From NCBI GenBank assembly GCA_965153455.1, contig OZ234502.1, forward strand, positions 413,267 through 477,266: DNA of 64,000 bases, in the 5' to 3' direction. This document shows, piece by piece, positions 1 to 12,600 of the stretch. The first letter of the stretch is position 1; each line of letters begins with the position of its first letter. The notes beneath the pieces are model-generated. The model had not been told where the DNA came from. It saw only the letters and a program-made list of their open reading frames with translations, and did no database searches. This DNA is from Sphagnum compactum (taxonomy: Eukaryota; Bryophyta; Sphagnopsida; Sphagnales). A program made the position numbers and the translations under genes.

Positions 1-1739
1 CATAAGATGTGTATGGACGTCACATATGAGGCGGTTGGGGACCAAAATTTTGATCCAGTTACACATGGTTAGCATGGACACTTGTAATTACAAGTCCAAA
101 ATTGTCCTAACCTTTTATCCTTGGGCTCAATAGAACTAGAGCTAGGAGTTGTTGCCCTAGAGATGGGTATGCACCATTCATCACCATTTGAAATCTCTTC
201 AAAACTTTTCTTAAAGCATGACCATTAATAACTTTGAAATGTTCCAACATATCATCACATTAGAGTGTGACTCTTTGACCCTTCTTCATTAGAATTTCTT
301 GTCTTCAATTCCTTCAAGGTGTCACATAAGTAATTCTTCAATGTTCCGCAAAACCTGAATATGAATATTTCTTTTGTTATCCAACATATGCATCTTTCCA
401 CATTACATTGGGGATTAGTTGAATAGTTTGTTTCTTATTCATGTTATATGTTGCAAAATGTACATTGTAAGAAACAAACATGGTGTCAAGATGAAGGGAT
501 TTCATTATTTGCTTAAGTGCTTTTTTTGAGGTGTTCATTTTCTACAAACGTTGTAAGGAATTTGCAAATCAACAATTAAATTAATAATGGTTTTTAGTCA
601 TAATTACCATATGCAATTGATATGGGGCCTAGTCATTTTAGACAAATTGCATGAAATTTTAGTTGCAAAAGATAATACATAATAGCAAGTTGTAATGGTA
701 GTCACATGGAAATGCAATTAAGTACATGAATTTTTCATCCATCCAAATCAGCTTATGTGGCATTGTCATTTTGTGACTGATTTTATGACAAAACAATGTA
801 ATCACATTATCTATATTTATTTACATATATTTAGATATTAAAATAAATATTTTTATTTTTATTATTGATAATTCCACTAATTTCAACCTATACCATGTTG
901 ACACATGTCATTACTTAAGTTAGGCTTTAAAAGTTAGTTTAGTTTGTTAGGAAACCCACCTATTGTGTTTATCTAAGCCCACATAGTATGCACCTAGCCT
1001 AAGTTGGTTATGTAAGTAAAGAATATTCAATCAACATCCATTGTTGACCATAACCCATGTCATTTGCGGGAATACTTGCTTGTTGAACCCCAATAAGGTA
1101 GTAAGTTGTAAGTTGTAAGGTAGTAAATAATATGCAATATGTATGTGGGCTAAGTAGTAGGTTTTTATTATGCTAATATGTGATAAAATTCATTGTAAAA
1201 ACTTCAATTCAAGACCACATAAACATAAGATACATCATTAGGACCCCCCCCAATGAGAATTATAGACCTACCCAAATGATTTCACCATAAAAACATAAAT
1301 GTGGGATCTCATTATGCCATAAAAGAGTTCATAAAGTGAACAATAGACTACCCAAGCCTTTTCAAGTCAAATGATTAAATAACAACATAAAGCTGCCAAA
1401 GTTTATAGACTTATCAAACATGTTTAAAGCTCAAATCTAAGTTCCCTACAAATCCACAATACATGTATGATCATAATAAAATATATAAAAGTTGTAGACT
1501 TGCCATCTATGGTATTGAAGTTCAAATTTAATAACCCATTTAATCTTCCAAGGCCAAAATCAAGATGTTAAATGAAATATAGATTGGTGTAAACTTGTTG
1601 AAGTTCCCTTAAATGTCCAAATAGTTAAATTGGATCATGGTCAAATTGCTTAGTGAGTTGTAAATTCGTACACATTTATTAAAGTTGAAACAATCACCCA
1701 TGTAAGGGTTTTGGATCATAACCAAGGTGACATCTAGGT
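1..1739. other. AT-rich intergenic DNA
   Basis: No open frame longer than about 60 codons and no recognisable protein or RNA motif. The stretch is strongly AT-rich with scattered short T and A runs. I see nothing functional in it. Confidence 0.6.
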
Positions 1740-2440
1740 TGTAGACCCCTAGACCCATCTTAATAACTTTTTGAGCCATATACATTAAGAATTAAGGTGT
1801 TAAGTGGGCTATAGACCTACAAACATTGCAATCAAGAATAAATGCATGGCCATTTAGGTTCTCAAAGTAGAATTAAAGTTTGGTTTAGGTTGTAGACCTT
1901 CAAAGCCATCTTGAAGATGAATTATTTGGTCTAGGAGGCATGATCAATAAAAATCAAGGTGCCAACCAAGTTGCAAATTTCAAAAACAATCAATCAAGAG
2001 CTACGGCATGGCCATTTAAACTTTTAGAATGCCACTAAGGTTTTATTTAGGCTACAAACCCCTGGAAGATGAATTAATTCATCAATGAGGCATAATAAAG
2101 AGGAATCAAGCCAAACAAATTTTAGATTTCAAAAACATCTCAACAACTAGGGCATGGCCATTTAGGGTTTCAAAACACCACCACGGTTTGATTAAGGTTA
2201 TTAATTGCTAGACACAATTGAAAGATGAATTAATTCATTAATGAAACATTAATAAGGAGGAATCAAGTTAGTGCCAAACAAATTGCAGATATGAAAAACA
2301 TTCAATCAAGAACAAAAGCATGACCATTTAGGGTTTCAAAGCACCACCAAGGTCTAATTAAGGTTGCAAACCTCTAGACACAATTGAAAGATAAATTAAT
2401 TCATTAATGAGTTTACAACCAAAATTTTAATTCATGTCCT
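1740..2440. repeat. Degenerate tandem repeat, about 4 units of roughly 150-165 bp
   Basis: The phrase GCATGGCCATTTAG and close variants recurs near 1846, 2006, 2151 and 2317. Each time it is followed by a diverged block that includes TAATTAAGGTT-like and GAAAGATGAATTAATTCATTAATGA-like words, with AATCAAG between them. Spacing is about 147-167 bp. The copies have diverged by substitutions and small indels, so this is an old array. No coding potential is seen. Confidence 0.7.
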
Positions 2441-5400
2441 CTTCATTTAGTGAGCAAAGTTTTAAACAATTACAAATGTTGTTTAAAAGATTGCTTTAGA
2501 AGTCCTTGGGTTATGATGTTGCAGCAGTAATAGACATTGTGATATTTCATAATTTTTAAGGCATGCCATTCCATGGATTCACCCATAGCTTTATGCCAAT
2601 ATTAGTTTATTTGATGGAGATACCACATCATGGATGGGCCCATACACAATTTTGTGAAAATATGCTTGACCACAAATGCATTTAGTAAAGGAACGAGTGG
2701 ATGGCCTCAGTTTAAAAAAATTATTTATGGCTATGTGTTCATGTTTTGGAGGGTGTCAATTTCAATCTCAAGTAAACAAAAAAAGTAATTTGCCTAAGTC
2801 TAGTTCAAAACTGATTTTAAAAAAAAAAAAACACAAGAAAGTAAATTCAAAATATTCTTAAGTAGAAAAATGAAAAAATATGTTCATTGCATTTAGTTTA
2901 TGGTAAGTTATATACAAAATTTGAACAACTTTGAATAGCAAGGCTAAGGTAGGTAGGCTAAACTATATAAGGTATGTTACTAGCTTAGGTTAAGTAAGTT
3001 AAGTTAGGCTACCACCTACCTATTTGTTTTTTTCGACCTACTTAGATCTATTACCTACCTACCTACCTATTAAAATTTTTATTTATGACAATCCAGAAAA
3101 ATGATTTTAATCTAGTTATAAAATTATAAATTCAACTAATCAATTGGTCCATTGTTTGTTAATCATATTCTAGTCATTCATTATTGTGACATTCAATAAT
3201 AACATATTTTTCTTTTATGACTTGTCCTATATTACTTGACAAATTGTCCTTTATGACTATAAAATAGAAAATGCCACATTGAACATTCAATGATTTCTTG
3301 TCCTAAACACCTTGTTTGACATGACTAAGGGCCTTCTAATCATATAATGTCGAATATGACTACAAAATTAGTCATAAATGGAGACATAAATTTAAAAAAA
3401 TCTTCTAGTGTTTGGGGTAGGAGGTAATACAAGTTCAAGACTTTGTGGAGGCAAGTCTTGACTAAGAGTTTTTTAAATTTTAAAGGCAAAACAACATCTT
3501 TTGTTTTTGGTTATAGACTTCAAGTTCAATATTATTTTTCAAATATTTTTTCAACCTTGATTAGTTAACATTTGAAGAAAATCACATAACTTTTGCAACA
3601 TATCAAGATTGACCATAAGGATAGTAGGGCAATATGAAATGTTAGGTGTTTAGTGAGATAATCAAAGAACTCTTCATCCTTTTGTAAAGGCCAAACAACT
3701 AAAACCATGGTACTTTAAATTCACCTTAAAAAAAGTTGGAAACGTGAAGTGTTGCTATAGCAAAATCCTTTTCCTTTAGGCTTAGTACATTCCTTTAGAA
3801 ATAATGGTCATTCCAATCAAAGCTTCCCCAAAACATATCACACCTCTTCTTCACAAACTCCTTTAATGGTTGAAATTATCCAAATGCCTCTAAATGTTTC
3901 TAGTGAACATTGAGAAGTGAAAAAAAAAAGAAATGAGAAATTATCAACAAAGAATAACCACTAGAAATTTGTGAAAAGAAAAATAACAAAAAGAAAGGAA
4001 TGGAAAAAGAAATGAGATAAAGAATTGGCTATGAAAATAAAATTGCACGAAAGAAACAGTGAGGTGCAAAGGGAAGCATAGGTTTTGGGTTGCACACATG
4101 AGTTACAAACACAAGATGAACTCAATTCATGCCAAATTGAGGAGCATTTTTGAATTTGATGCCATGTTGGGCCCCTTTATATGGTGTTCATGTCATACCC
4201 TTGATCCAACAAATATAGGTTTTTCTTGTTGTCTTTATCAAACTTTTAAAATATCTTTAGTGTGTTGTGGAAGACTTATAAACTTTCAATGTGTTTTTAA
4301 ATCCTAGCATTGGAACAAAAGGTTGGCATGGGAGTTCCAAAATAAGATTAGGATGATGTGTTTCATCTTAGTCACATATTTGCACAAACCAAACAAAGAG
4401 GGTGGGTGGTGCATTTGGGGTTGATTTTTTCCATGAATCAACCAAGAGTTCACATAGATTCACAAGACTCATCATAACTTGAACATGTGAGAAAACACGA
4501 AACTTATATATGCCAAAATGCATTTTAATCTCATTATATAATTTTATCAAATATTTAATATTTAGAACAAAACACATTGAATTTGCAAGATCCCACAATT
4601 GCATTTTGTCATGGGTTGAAACATAGTAAAACAAGCCAAGGACCGTGCCAAAGCAAAAGTCCCTTTTCAAGGATTGCATGTGACATGTGGCATTTAGGGT
4701 AAAAAAAACTATAATGGATTCTTTTGGGTGTCACAAAGCCAAAATTTTATGGGTTGGACACTTATTATTGTATGAAACCCATATGCAAATTTTGAATACA
4801 AAACACCTAACTTTGGAATAATTACACTTTGAAAATTGAATATTCAATGAAGGATGGACTTTGCAATCTAAGTAGTACCTAAGTCATGGTTCATCGGAAA
4901 AATGTGTTATGAACTCATTATTTATAATCGAATTGAAGATTGTTTTCACAATTTTGGGACATGATACTTTCAAGGGTTATGAGACATAACCTAAAAAATT
5001 TAGAAAAATTGAAATATGTGATGGGTGAAAACATTGTTAATGAACTCAACTTCCAATTTTAAACATGACATTTTTTCAACATAAACACAAGAAAGTAGAT
5101 TCAAAATTTCTTAAGCTTCATTAAGAAAACATCAATTCTTCCATTACTTGTTGATGGCAAGTTGAATACAATATTTGAAAAAATAGTATAATAAAAGTAA
5201 TAAACAAATATGTTTGAAATTGATTAGTCAATTATGGTGTTCAAAAATACTTTTACATTAGAATTGAATATATTTTGATTATAATATGGAAAAGTTGAAT
5301 GTCCACAAATATATTTTAGTATGTCATTGACTTGAAAATTTGTGAAATCTAGTATTTCACCTACTTTCATCTATTTAAACCTACTTGAGACAAATGATTC

Positions 5401-6533
5401 TTAAATATAGTTGGAACAAAGTTTAAAAACATATTAACATTGATAATTGGACTAAATTATTTTTAAAGTTCAATTATGAAGGCCTACTTGATGGTTACTT
5501 TCCATTGATATTGGCTAAGTAATTTGACTATTCATTTTACCATGCTTTCACCCCAAAAGATTTTATAATTGTTATTATGTGCAATAAAAGTCCATAGGTT
5601 TTTAATTTCACCCTCTTCATTTTTGCTTTTAAGGTTTTTTTCAACATCCATTACATATCCAAAAGGATGTTTTTCATCACTAATATTTAATAAAAGTGTG
5701 CGAAAAGGTTAAATGTTGAAAAATGTGTTAAAAGATATCAACTTTAACATCATTTGAAGGGTTTTTTTCTAATTTTTTGCATTTTGACATACACTAAGAA
5801 AACTCCCAAGATGGACTTTGCAACAGTTGCTTTTTGGCACAATCTAGTGTGCTTTCATTCTTCATGGGTTGGAACTTATTATTTCGAACTTTGCACTTTT
5901 CACACCTAATTTACAATTATGTGGTAGATTTAAATATATGTTGACTACACCTTGATCATAGATCATGTATGTTCATGCTTTTTATCACATAAAAATGAAT
6001 AAATTTTTGTTAAAACCACATCTTCAAAATTCATGATTTTCAAGGCCAAAACACATTTAAATAACAAGTGTTGTGTTCTAAAAATCTAGATATCATCAAT
6101 TTCAGGTACTTTTGTTTTTTTATGGTCAATATTAGGACCTTGTGTTCTCAGAAAGATTGGTGCACATGTGATAAACAAAAAAAACGTTTGAAAAAAAAAA
6201 AAACTATCCACCCCAAAGTTTTGAATGTTTTATCACTTTTGAAACATCATCAATTTATATGAAATTTTAAACATTAAAACTTTGCAAGTCACAGAACTTC
6301 TTTCAAAAAAAAATTGACAATCCAAATTATTATGCTCCCTTTATGATGTTTCAAAGATATGAAATTGTAATTTTAAAGTAATGTTGAACTCCTCAGATGG
6401 TTCCTTTGACTATGAATGCACCCTCGTGATAGTTCCAATGTTTTCAACTTCCTTTTTTAACATTTTCTCAAGTCTTATCACAATATTATTACAGTTCATG
6501 AAAAAATCACATCACAACTTGAAAACATTATAA
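2441..6533. other. AT-rich intergenic DNA
   Basis: Four kilobases of AT-rich sequence. It holds an ACCT-rich patch near 3048-3070 and several A or T runs. The few open frames (for example near 2676, 4059 and 6068 on the plus strand and 4368-4679 on the minus strand) are short, AT-driven and resemble nothing I know. No gene is supported. Confidence 0.6.
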
Positions 6534-6920
6534 TTGTCTGGACAAGGTTGCTTCATTGTTGCAATGGTGCTTCATTCATTTACTACTAATTGTCTGGACA
6601 AGGTTGCTTCATTGTTGCAATGGTGCTTCATTCATTTACTAGTATTCATGGACAAGGTTGCTTCATTGTTGCAATGGCGCTTCATTCATTTACTACTATT
6701 CATGGACAAGGTTGCTTCATTGTTGCAATGGCGCTTCATTCATTTACTACTATTCATGGACAAGGTTGCTTCATTGTTGCAATGGCGATTCATTCATTTA
6801 CTACTACTCATGGACAAGGTTGCTTCATTGTTGCAATGGCGCTTCATTCATTTACTACTATTCATGGACAAGGTTGCTTCATTGTTGCAATGGCGCTTCA
6901 TTCATTTACTACTATTCATG
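6534..6920. repeat. Tandem array, 7 units of about 54-56 bp
   Basis: Each unit contains GGACAAGGTTGCTTCATTG, then TTGCAATGG, then TTCATTCATTTACTA. Seven units occur from 6538, almost identical, with a first spacing of 56 bp and later ones of 54 bp. Because 54 is divisible by three, several frames stay open through the array and give an 18-residue repeated peptide. That is a by-product of the period, not evidence of a gene. Confidence 0.9.
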
Positions 6921-7760
6921 CATGCATACATGATGACCAACGTTGGTGTTTTTTGGGAGTATGTAGATTTAGATTACGGTTTTTTCACAAATTTGTCTCA
7001 AAATGTCTTGACATTGTTCCATTGATACTAGTTTTTCTTCTCCATTTTCCCACATTTTTTGGTTTCTTCCAATATCATTACAAAGTGAAATTACAAAAGA
7101 ATCTTCCAATGTTTAAGCCCACATCATAACTAGTCAAGAACACTACAAACTGTTCATGAATGCTTTGCTTGGTTGTTGTGATTGCATTAAAAACTTCATT
7201 CATGCATGCATATTATGTTCAATGGGTGTTGGGTTTTTGGGGAGGACGTCGACAAGTGATGTTTCTTCCCAATGTTGTATTGTGCCAATGTATTAGTTTT
7301 GATGTTCAAGCTTTTTGATCTTTATTTTTTTCCAATTTTTTTTCAATTCTCTCAACATCATTGCAAATCTTTCCAAAAGGCGACATCACAACGTCTTGCG
7401 AACATCGCACTTATTCATGGTTCCTTAATCGTTGCAATCTAGTGCAGTTTAGAACTTCGTTTGTGCTATTACATATTATGTGATGCGCATTGGTTTTTCT
7501 AAGAGGTCTGATATAGATCATGATAATGTTTCTTCCCATTGTAAAATTGTGTGAAGACAATATAGAACTTCCCATGATAATATTAGTTCTTTGATTTTTC
7601 TTTTCTATATCGACTGAATTGCACTTTCCCCAATTTCATTGCAATTCTTTCTCCAAAGCTCGCATCACAACTTGAAAACATTACAAATTGTGCACGAATG
7701 GTTGCTTAGGCGTTGCGATGGTTGCTTAGGCGTTGCAATGGCATTTTAAAACTTTAAATA
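6921..7760. repeat. Degenerate repeats of about 270-290 bp downstream of the 54-bp array
   Basis: The block CATCACAACTTGAAAACATTA, partly altered, appears before the 54-bp array (about 6507), and again near 7114, 7384 and 7667. It is followed each time by a TTGCTT...GTTGCAATG segment. TTTCTTCCCA followed by TTGTGTGAA-like or TTGTGCC-like text recurs near 7262 and 7530. So the 54-bp array seems to be a local amplification inside a larger, older repeat. A second small amplification, GGTTGCTTAGGCGTTGC twice, is at about 7690-7740. Confidence 0.55.
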
Positions 7761-7845
7761 GTCATACGAAGCTTTGATAACATCATGCCTTGTATCAAAA
7801 TTTTCATTCTCTTTTCCTGTTCCTTATAATTGACTCTTTGATGCA

Positions 7846-7852
7846 TATATAT
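7846..7852 (+). promoter_or_regulatory. Possible TATA box upstream of the MSL gene
   Basis: GCATATATATGGG lies at the point where AT-rich intergenic DNA changes to more balanced, CAG-rich sequence that runs up to the start codon at 9676. It is the best TATA-like site there. If used, the leader would be about 1.8 kb before any splicing, which is long. Low confidence. Confidence 0.25.
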
Positions 7853-7869
7853 GGGTAGAGATTGTAAAG

Positions 7870-9675
7870 GATTGTTTTCTTTCAAGGAGGAACTTGTTGA
7901 AGGTTGCTGGTTCTGTAGGATACAGGTCTGCAGCTGGAGATTTGTACAACTTTAGTTTCCAGATGCAATAATATTAGCATAATTGTCTATAGACTTCTGT
8001 GAAGCCATCAATGTTTGAGCAGGAACAGAAGAGAAGTGCGTCAACTTGTCTACGTTCTGTAATATTCCAAGAAAGAATTGTACAACAACGGTGAGCTCAT
8101 CATGTGTGGATGCGAAATCCAGGAGAGGTCATTTCCGTGATTGATGATGCGCAAGAAGAAAAGGATTTCTACAGACTTGTAAGTACGTTGCATATCTAAG
8201 CCTCCAGATCTTGGGGAAGAAAATCAGTCTAGAGTCTCAAGAGAAATATAGTTGCAGATCCTCAGGATATTAGCCTCAGGGAAGAAATTAAATCAGAGAG
8301 CAGACGGCCTCAAGAGAAACATAATAGTTGCAGATCAGCCAATGATAGACAACTTAACTGTGCGAGAGAGCTCTGTTGTCTATTATACATGATGACTGCA
8401 GCCTAGGATCCATGGTGTTGGAAGCAAGGGCGGAAGAAAGCAGAACAGTCTCTGCAGCAGATTCCACGATTTACAGTATAGAAACTTTTTTTCATACAAA
8501 CTGGCAGCGCAAGCGTTGTCAGGATGATGGGATCGGTGGAGATATGTCTGAGATCGGTGGAGACACATGAGGATCTGCGGCGGCATGATGCATGCAGAAG
8601 GTGAAAGGTTGATCGTCAGGTACTTAGTGACTCCCTTGTGCGTTGCATGCAATGCGTTTGCTCTTCTCCCGCTCTTCTGCACATCTCCTGTGACCTCCAA
8701 AAATGATCCTGGGAACTGATATTATAAGATCTTGCAAGCAAGCCTCCGTAAATATATCATTGCGTCTTTCGCATTGCCCCTTCCTGCTGCAGCCTGTCAC
8801 AAATTTGCCTTTGGGTCATGGATCCGAAAACATTCTCTAGAAAAAACTGATATATTATCACACTGAATGTCGATCCAATTCCAGGAGAGGAGGAGAGCCT
8901 GAGTCTCTCTAGAAAATGCACAGAATCGACACGGTTCCTGTACTGTGACGCTTCTTGCTATTCTTCCTCAGAGGAGTTCTCTCCCGTTGCGAACAGAGAC
9001 AATTGCTGCCCCAGCCCTGCATTTGGTTCAGAATCTGAAATGCTTTCAGAAGGAAATGATTGTTGACAGAGGAGTTTGATTTGTTCAGAAGACTAGCCTG
9101 TGGTTTCTCGAAGTAGAAAGATTCAATGTCGTTGAGGTGATGATTGTCGTCGTGCAAGGCTGCTGCTGCTGCTTACGATTCCATGCAGATCTGTGGATAT
9201 TACTTAGCAGATTGCGAGGATCGTGATACTCTAGTGTACAACACGCTTATTATCTCTAGATCTGTCAGACTACAGTTTGAGGAGTTCGTTGGCGCGCGTT
9301 GCTTGTGAATCCACAGTACATAATATCACGCATCTGAAGCTTGTTGGAGTAGAGGAAACGTCTGCTGCAGGCATGCACAGGAAGGACATGATCGACCTCG
9401 TCCCCTTGTCAAACGTGGAGAAACAGTCTGTGATCATGGAAAACAAGAGAGGTGAGTGCTCCTGCGTGAGGGAAAGAATCGTAATATTATTGTCAAGAGC
9501 AGCTACGATTGTTACAGTATCCGATCTGAATCCTCGTTGCAAATCGTTGGAAGGATCGGTGGTACGTAGAGTATGCTATGTTCAGCGATCTTGCGTGTTG
9601 AATTCCTTGTGATGTGCGTGACTTGATCCGAGTGAGGAAGCAGCAGCAGCAGCAGCAGCAGCGGCAGCAAAAACC
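7870..9675 (+). other. Probable promoter or long 5' leader of the MSL gene
   Basis: The base composition here is close to that of the exon that follows and unlike the flanking AT-rich DNA, and TGCAG and CTGCAG words are frequent. Possible donor sites (TTGTAAGTACG near 8180, AGGTGAGTGC near 9452) and an acceptor (TTGTTACAG ending at 9517) suggest that a leader intron is possible. Open frames of 60-110 codons exist on both strands but show no family resemblance. A transcript map would settle whether this is leader, promoter or a separate noncoding gene. Confidence 0.35.
9639..9668 (+). repeat. AGC trinucleotide microsatellite just before the MSL start codon
   Basis: About nine AGC/CAG triplets with one GCG interruption end 7 bp before the ATG at 9676. 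They are untranslated if the assigned start is right; no in-frame upstream ATG reads through them. Confidence 0.85.
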
Positions 9676-12600
9676 ATGGCAGAACCAGGCAGTTTTGCGC
9701 CGCTAGACTCGGGAGTGGTGATCGCGGAAGAGGAGAATTTGAATGTATCGTCACAGCTGCAGCAAGGCTCAGATTCTTCACAGCAACAAGAGGCTTCAGA
9801 CAGCATCTCACAAGCGTTTGTGAGTAGGGAAATCATTACGGCTCTTCTTGCATCTGCCGCGGCTGACGACTCCAGAAACAGTACGATGAATACGGCGGCT
9901 GCATCTTTCAATCACCAGCCCATGGGCGCCCCCGACGCGCACACTCTCCAATCGTCCCTCCCTCTCTTGAGAACGAAAAGATTGGCCGCCGGAAGCGAAG
10001 ACGTCGAAGATCAGTCTCATGAATGGAACGAGTCTTCACCATCGAATTCTGTGAAGGAGCTGCTGCAGGTCGAGAGCTCGCCTCAAATCAATGCTACTCC
10101 AGCAGGACCTGCTAGCAGCAGCGGAAGCAATTTTTCAGGAGACCACCGGCCGCAGCCTGAGATTTCTTCGCCGCCTCCTCCGCTGCAGAGCAAGGTTCGG
10201 AAACCAAACCTCCAGGCACTGATATTACCACAAGAGCTGCAAGCTGACAATGGACCTGAGCCATCTCTGCAGCACGGAAAATATCAGAACAACAGTCACG
10301 AAAACACTCCTATCCAAACAGATTCTCCGGGGAGGATGTATCACGTCATGAATACAACATGCAGGAAGCCACCCAGGCCACTGACTGCACGTCCCAAGAC
10401 CCGTCTCCAAGATCCGCCCCCTCTCACTCCTGCTGTCACGGAGCACGTCAGTCGGCGACGTTACTCTTCTATAGTAGGACTGGGAATCACACCAGAGCAA
10501 GAGTTGGCTGCCCTGTTTACCACGCGCGGGGTGCTCACCAGGCGCAGATCAATGCCAGCAGCAGGAGGACCTCCTGAAAGTCTTGCTCATTCCTTTGCTG
10601 CAGCCACTCCTATAGGCAAGATCAAAATGATTGCAACAAAGTTTTTCACTCCACGAGGAGCTGCTGCTGCTGCACCCACCAGTCATCCCCCAATTCCAGA
10701 AGAAGAGGCAAGCATAATCTTACAGTACCCATTTCTGAATTTCTGCAAGGTATTGTGATCTGTTTCAAAGAGCGTCACAAGTCCTCTGGAGTTGAGGAAT
10801 TCCGTATGAGTGCCAATGTTTTGGGTTGTGACCAGGTTGATCCATTGGGGGATGAGACCATCCCACAATACAAGATTTGGAAGGAGACAAGCAATGCATG
10901 TGTTCAGTGGACGCAATGGATTAGCTTGATGGTTGTGTGCGTACTGCTCATTTGCTCGGTTCGTCTCCAGTCATTGCGGAAGGTGTATTGGTATAACCTA
11001 GTTCTCTGGGAATGGCTCACCCTTGCACTTGTGGTGGCATGCGGTCGCCTAATTTCTGGATTTGCTGTCAAGGTAGACAGCCCCCCTTCAAACCAAGTCT
11101 TAGACAGATCATTGCAACTTTGTGTTGCATGCGGAGATTATATTGCATCATTCTGCAATGTCTGAGTGTCTTTTTTCTCTCTACTTCCTGACCACCCAAG
11201 CCGTCAAAAACCTCTCTTCTTGCTTCAAATGAACCATTTCTGCTGTGGGTATCACACCCCGGATGAAGACTAGGCAGAGAGCCTGAATCCTTTGGGAGCT
11301 CTGTAAACAATGATTATCTGACTGTAACTGGAGATGGGTATGGTGACTTTGGGGTGCATGTAGCTGTTGGTGATTTTGATAGAGCACCACTACTTGCTGA
11401 GAAAGAGAGTGCTCTACTTTGTGTATGGGCTGCGGCATGCTGTCAAGAATTTTTTTTGGTTGTCATTAGTCATTGCAACCTGGAAGATAATCTTCAGGAA
11501 TAACACTGACCAGGAAACTGTTCCTGTCATCACCAAGGTACTCACTCATTCAAATGAAACTTTCTCTACACTGTGAAGGAACTGTCAGTAGACCATGTTT
11601 GCACTCCCAATGGGACTGATTCCCAATGAGTTGCTGCGACTCACCCAGCAAGATGTGTCTGAACTGGTGAGAGTGGCAACAACAGTGAGCCTCACCAATG
11701 TGGAAAACATATATAGACTCCGTTCAGTTTGCAGCTTGTCACCATAGTACCCATTCTGACATCATGAAGGGATATGTGTGGGCTTGGGTTTTAATGCAAT
11801 CATCAGGTGCTCTGGTGTTGTTTCACAGCCTCGGTGCTTTGGATGACAAAAGTTTTGTTTGTGAAAGTAGCAGCTAACAGCTTCCACCGTGCAGCGTACT
11901 TTGATCGAATCCAGGATTCCCTCTTTCATCAATATGTGTTAGAGACCCTTTCACATCCAAAGATTGGTGAAGGGGATGATATTTTCACATGGCCTTATGA
12001 CCTTGACAGTGAGCAGGACACAAGGCCTCTGGCAAATGTTACAGTGAGCTAAATCCACTTGCCAGTAGTCTACTCTTTTGATGGAAATGAATTCCATATA
12101 AATCTGTTTCAAACTGGCAGCAGGGTTTACTGGCATAACCATCATTGCTGATGAAGAGGAATTGATTTATTAACTGGTTTACAGGAGCCTGAACAAGGGC
12201 ATACAAATTCACAGCAATCCTCCAAGTCTTCCCCTGGTTTACGAGGCAGAGAACAGCCCACAAAACCAGTGACACCTGATGTGGAGTTGCAGGTCAGAGA
12301 ATTATGTGGAGGCATGGAATAATGATGTGTTCAGAAAAACCAATAGATTAATCTGCTGTTTACTGGCATTGCAATGATCTGCTATGACATGAAGTTCATG
12401 ATCGATAATTTAAAATTTTTATGTATGCAAATTTTTTGAATTGCACAGGAGGAAAGGAGGGAGCATGAGCACTCCATTAGTGTGAGCAATTCTCGAAGAA
12501 GTTCACCACCAAGTGATCCTGCAGGTAAGGTCGCTTTGAACTCCAGCCATTTGATGTTGCAGACATATTGTCTGAGCTTTCAACACAACTGTTGACAACT

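Noticed and set aside
6534-7129. Plus-strand frames of 91-179 codons
   Set aside because: They are produced by the 54-bp tandem array and run only briefly into non-repeat sequence.
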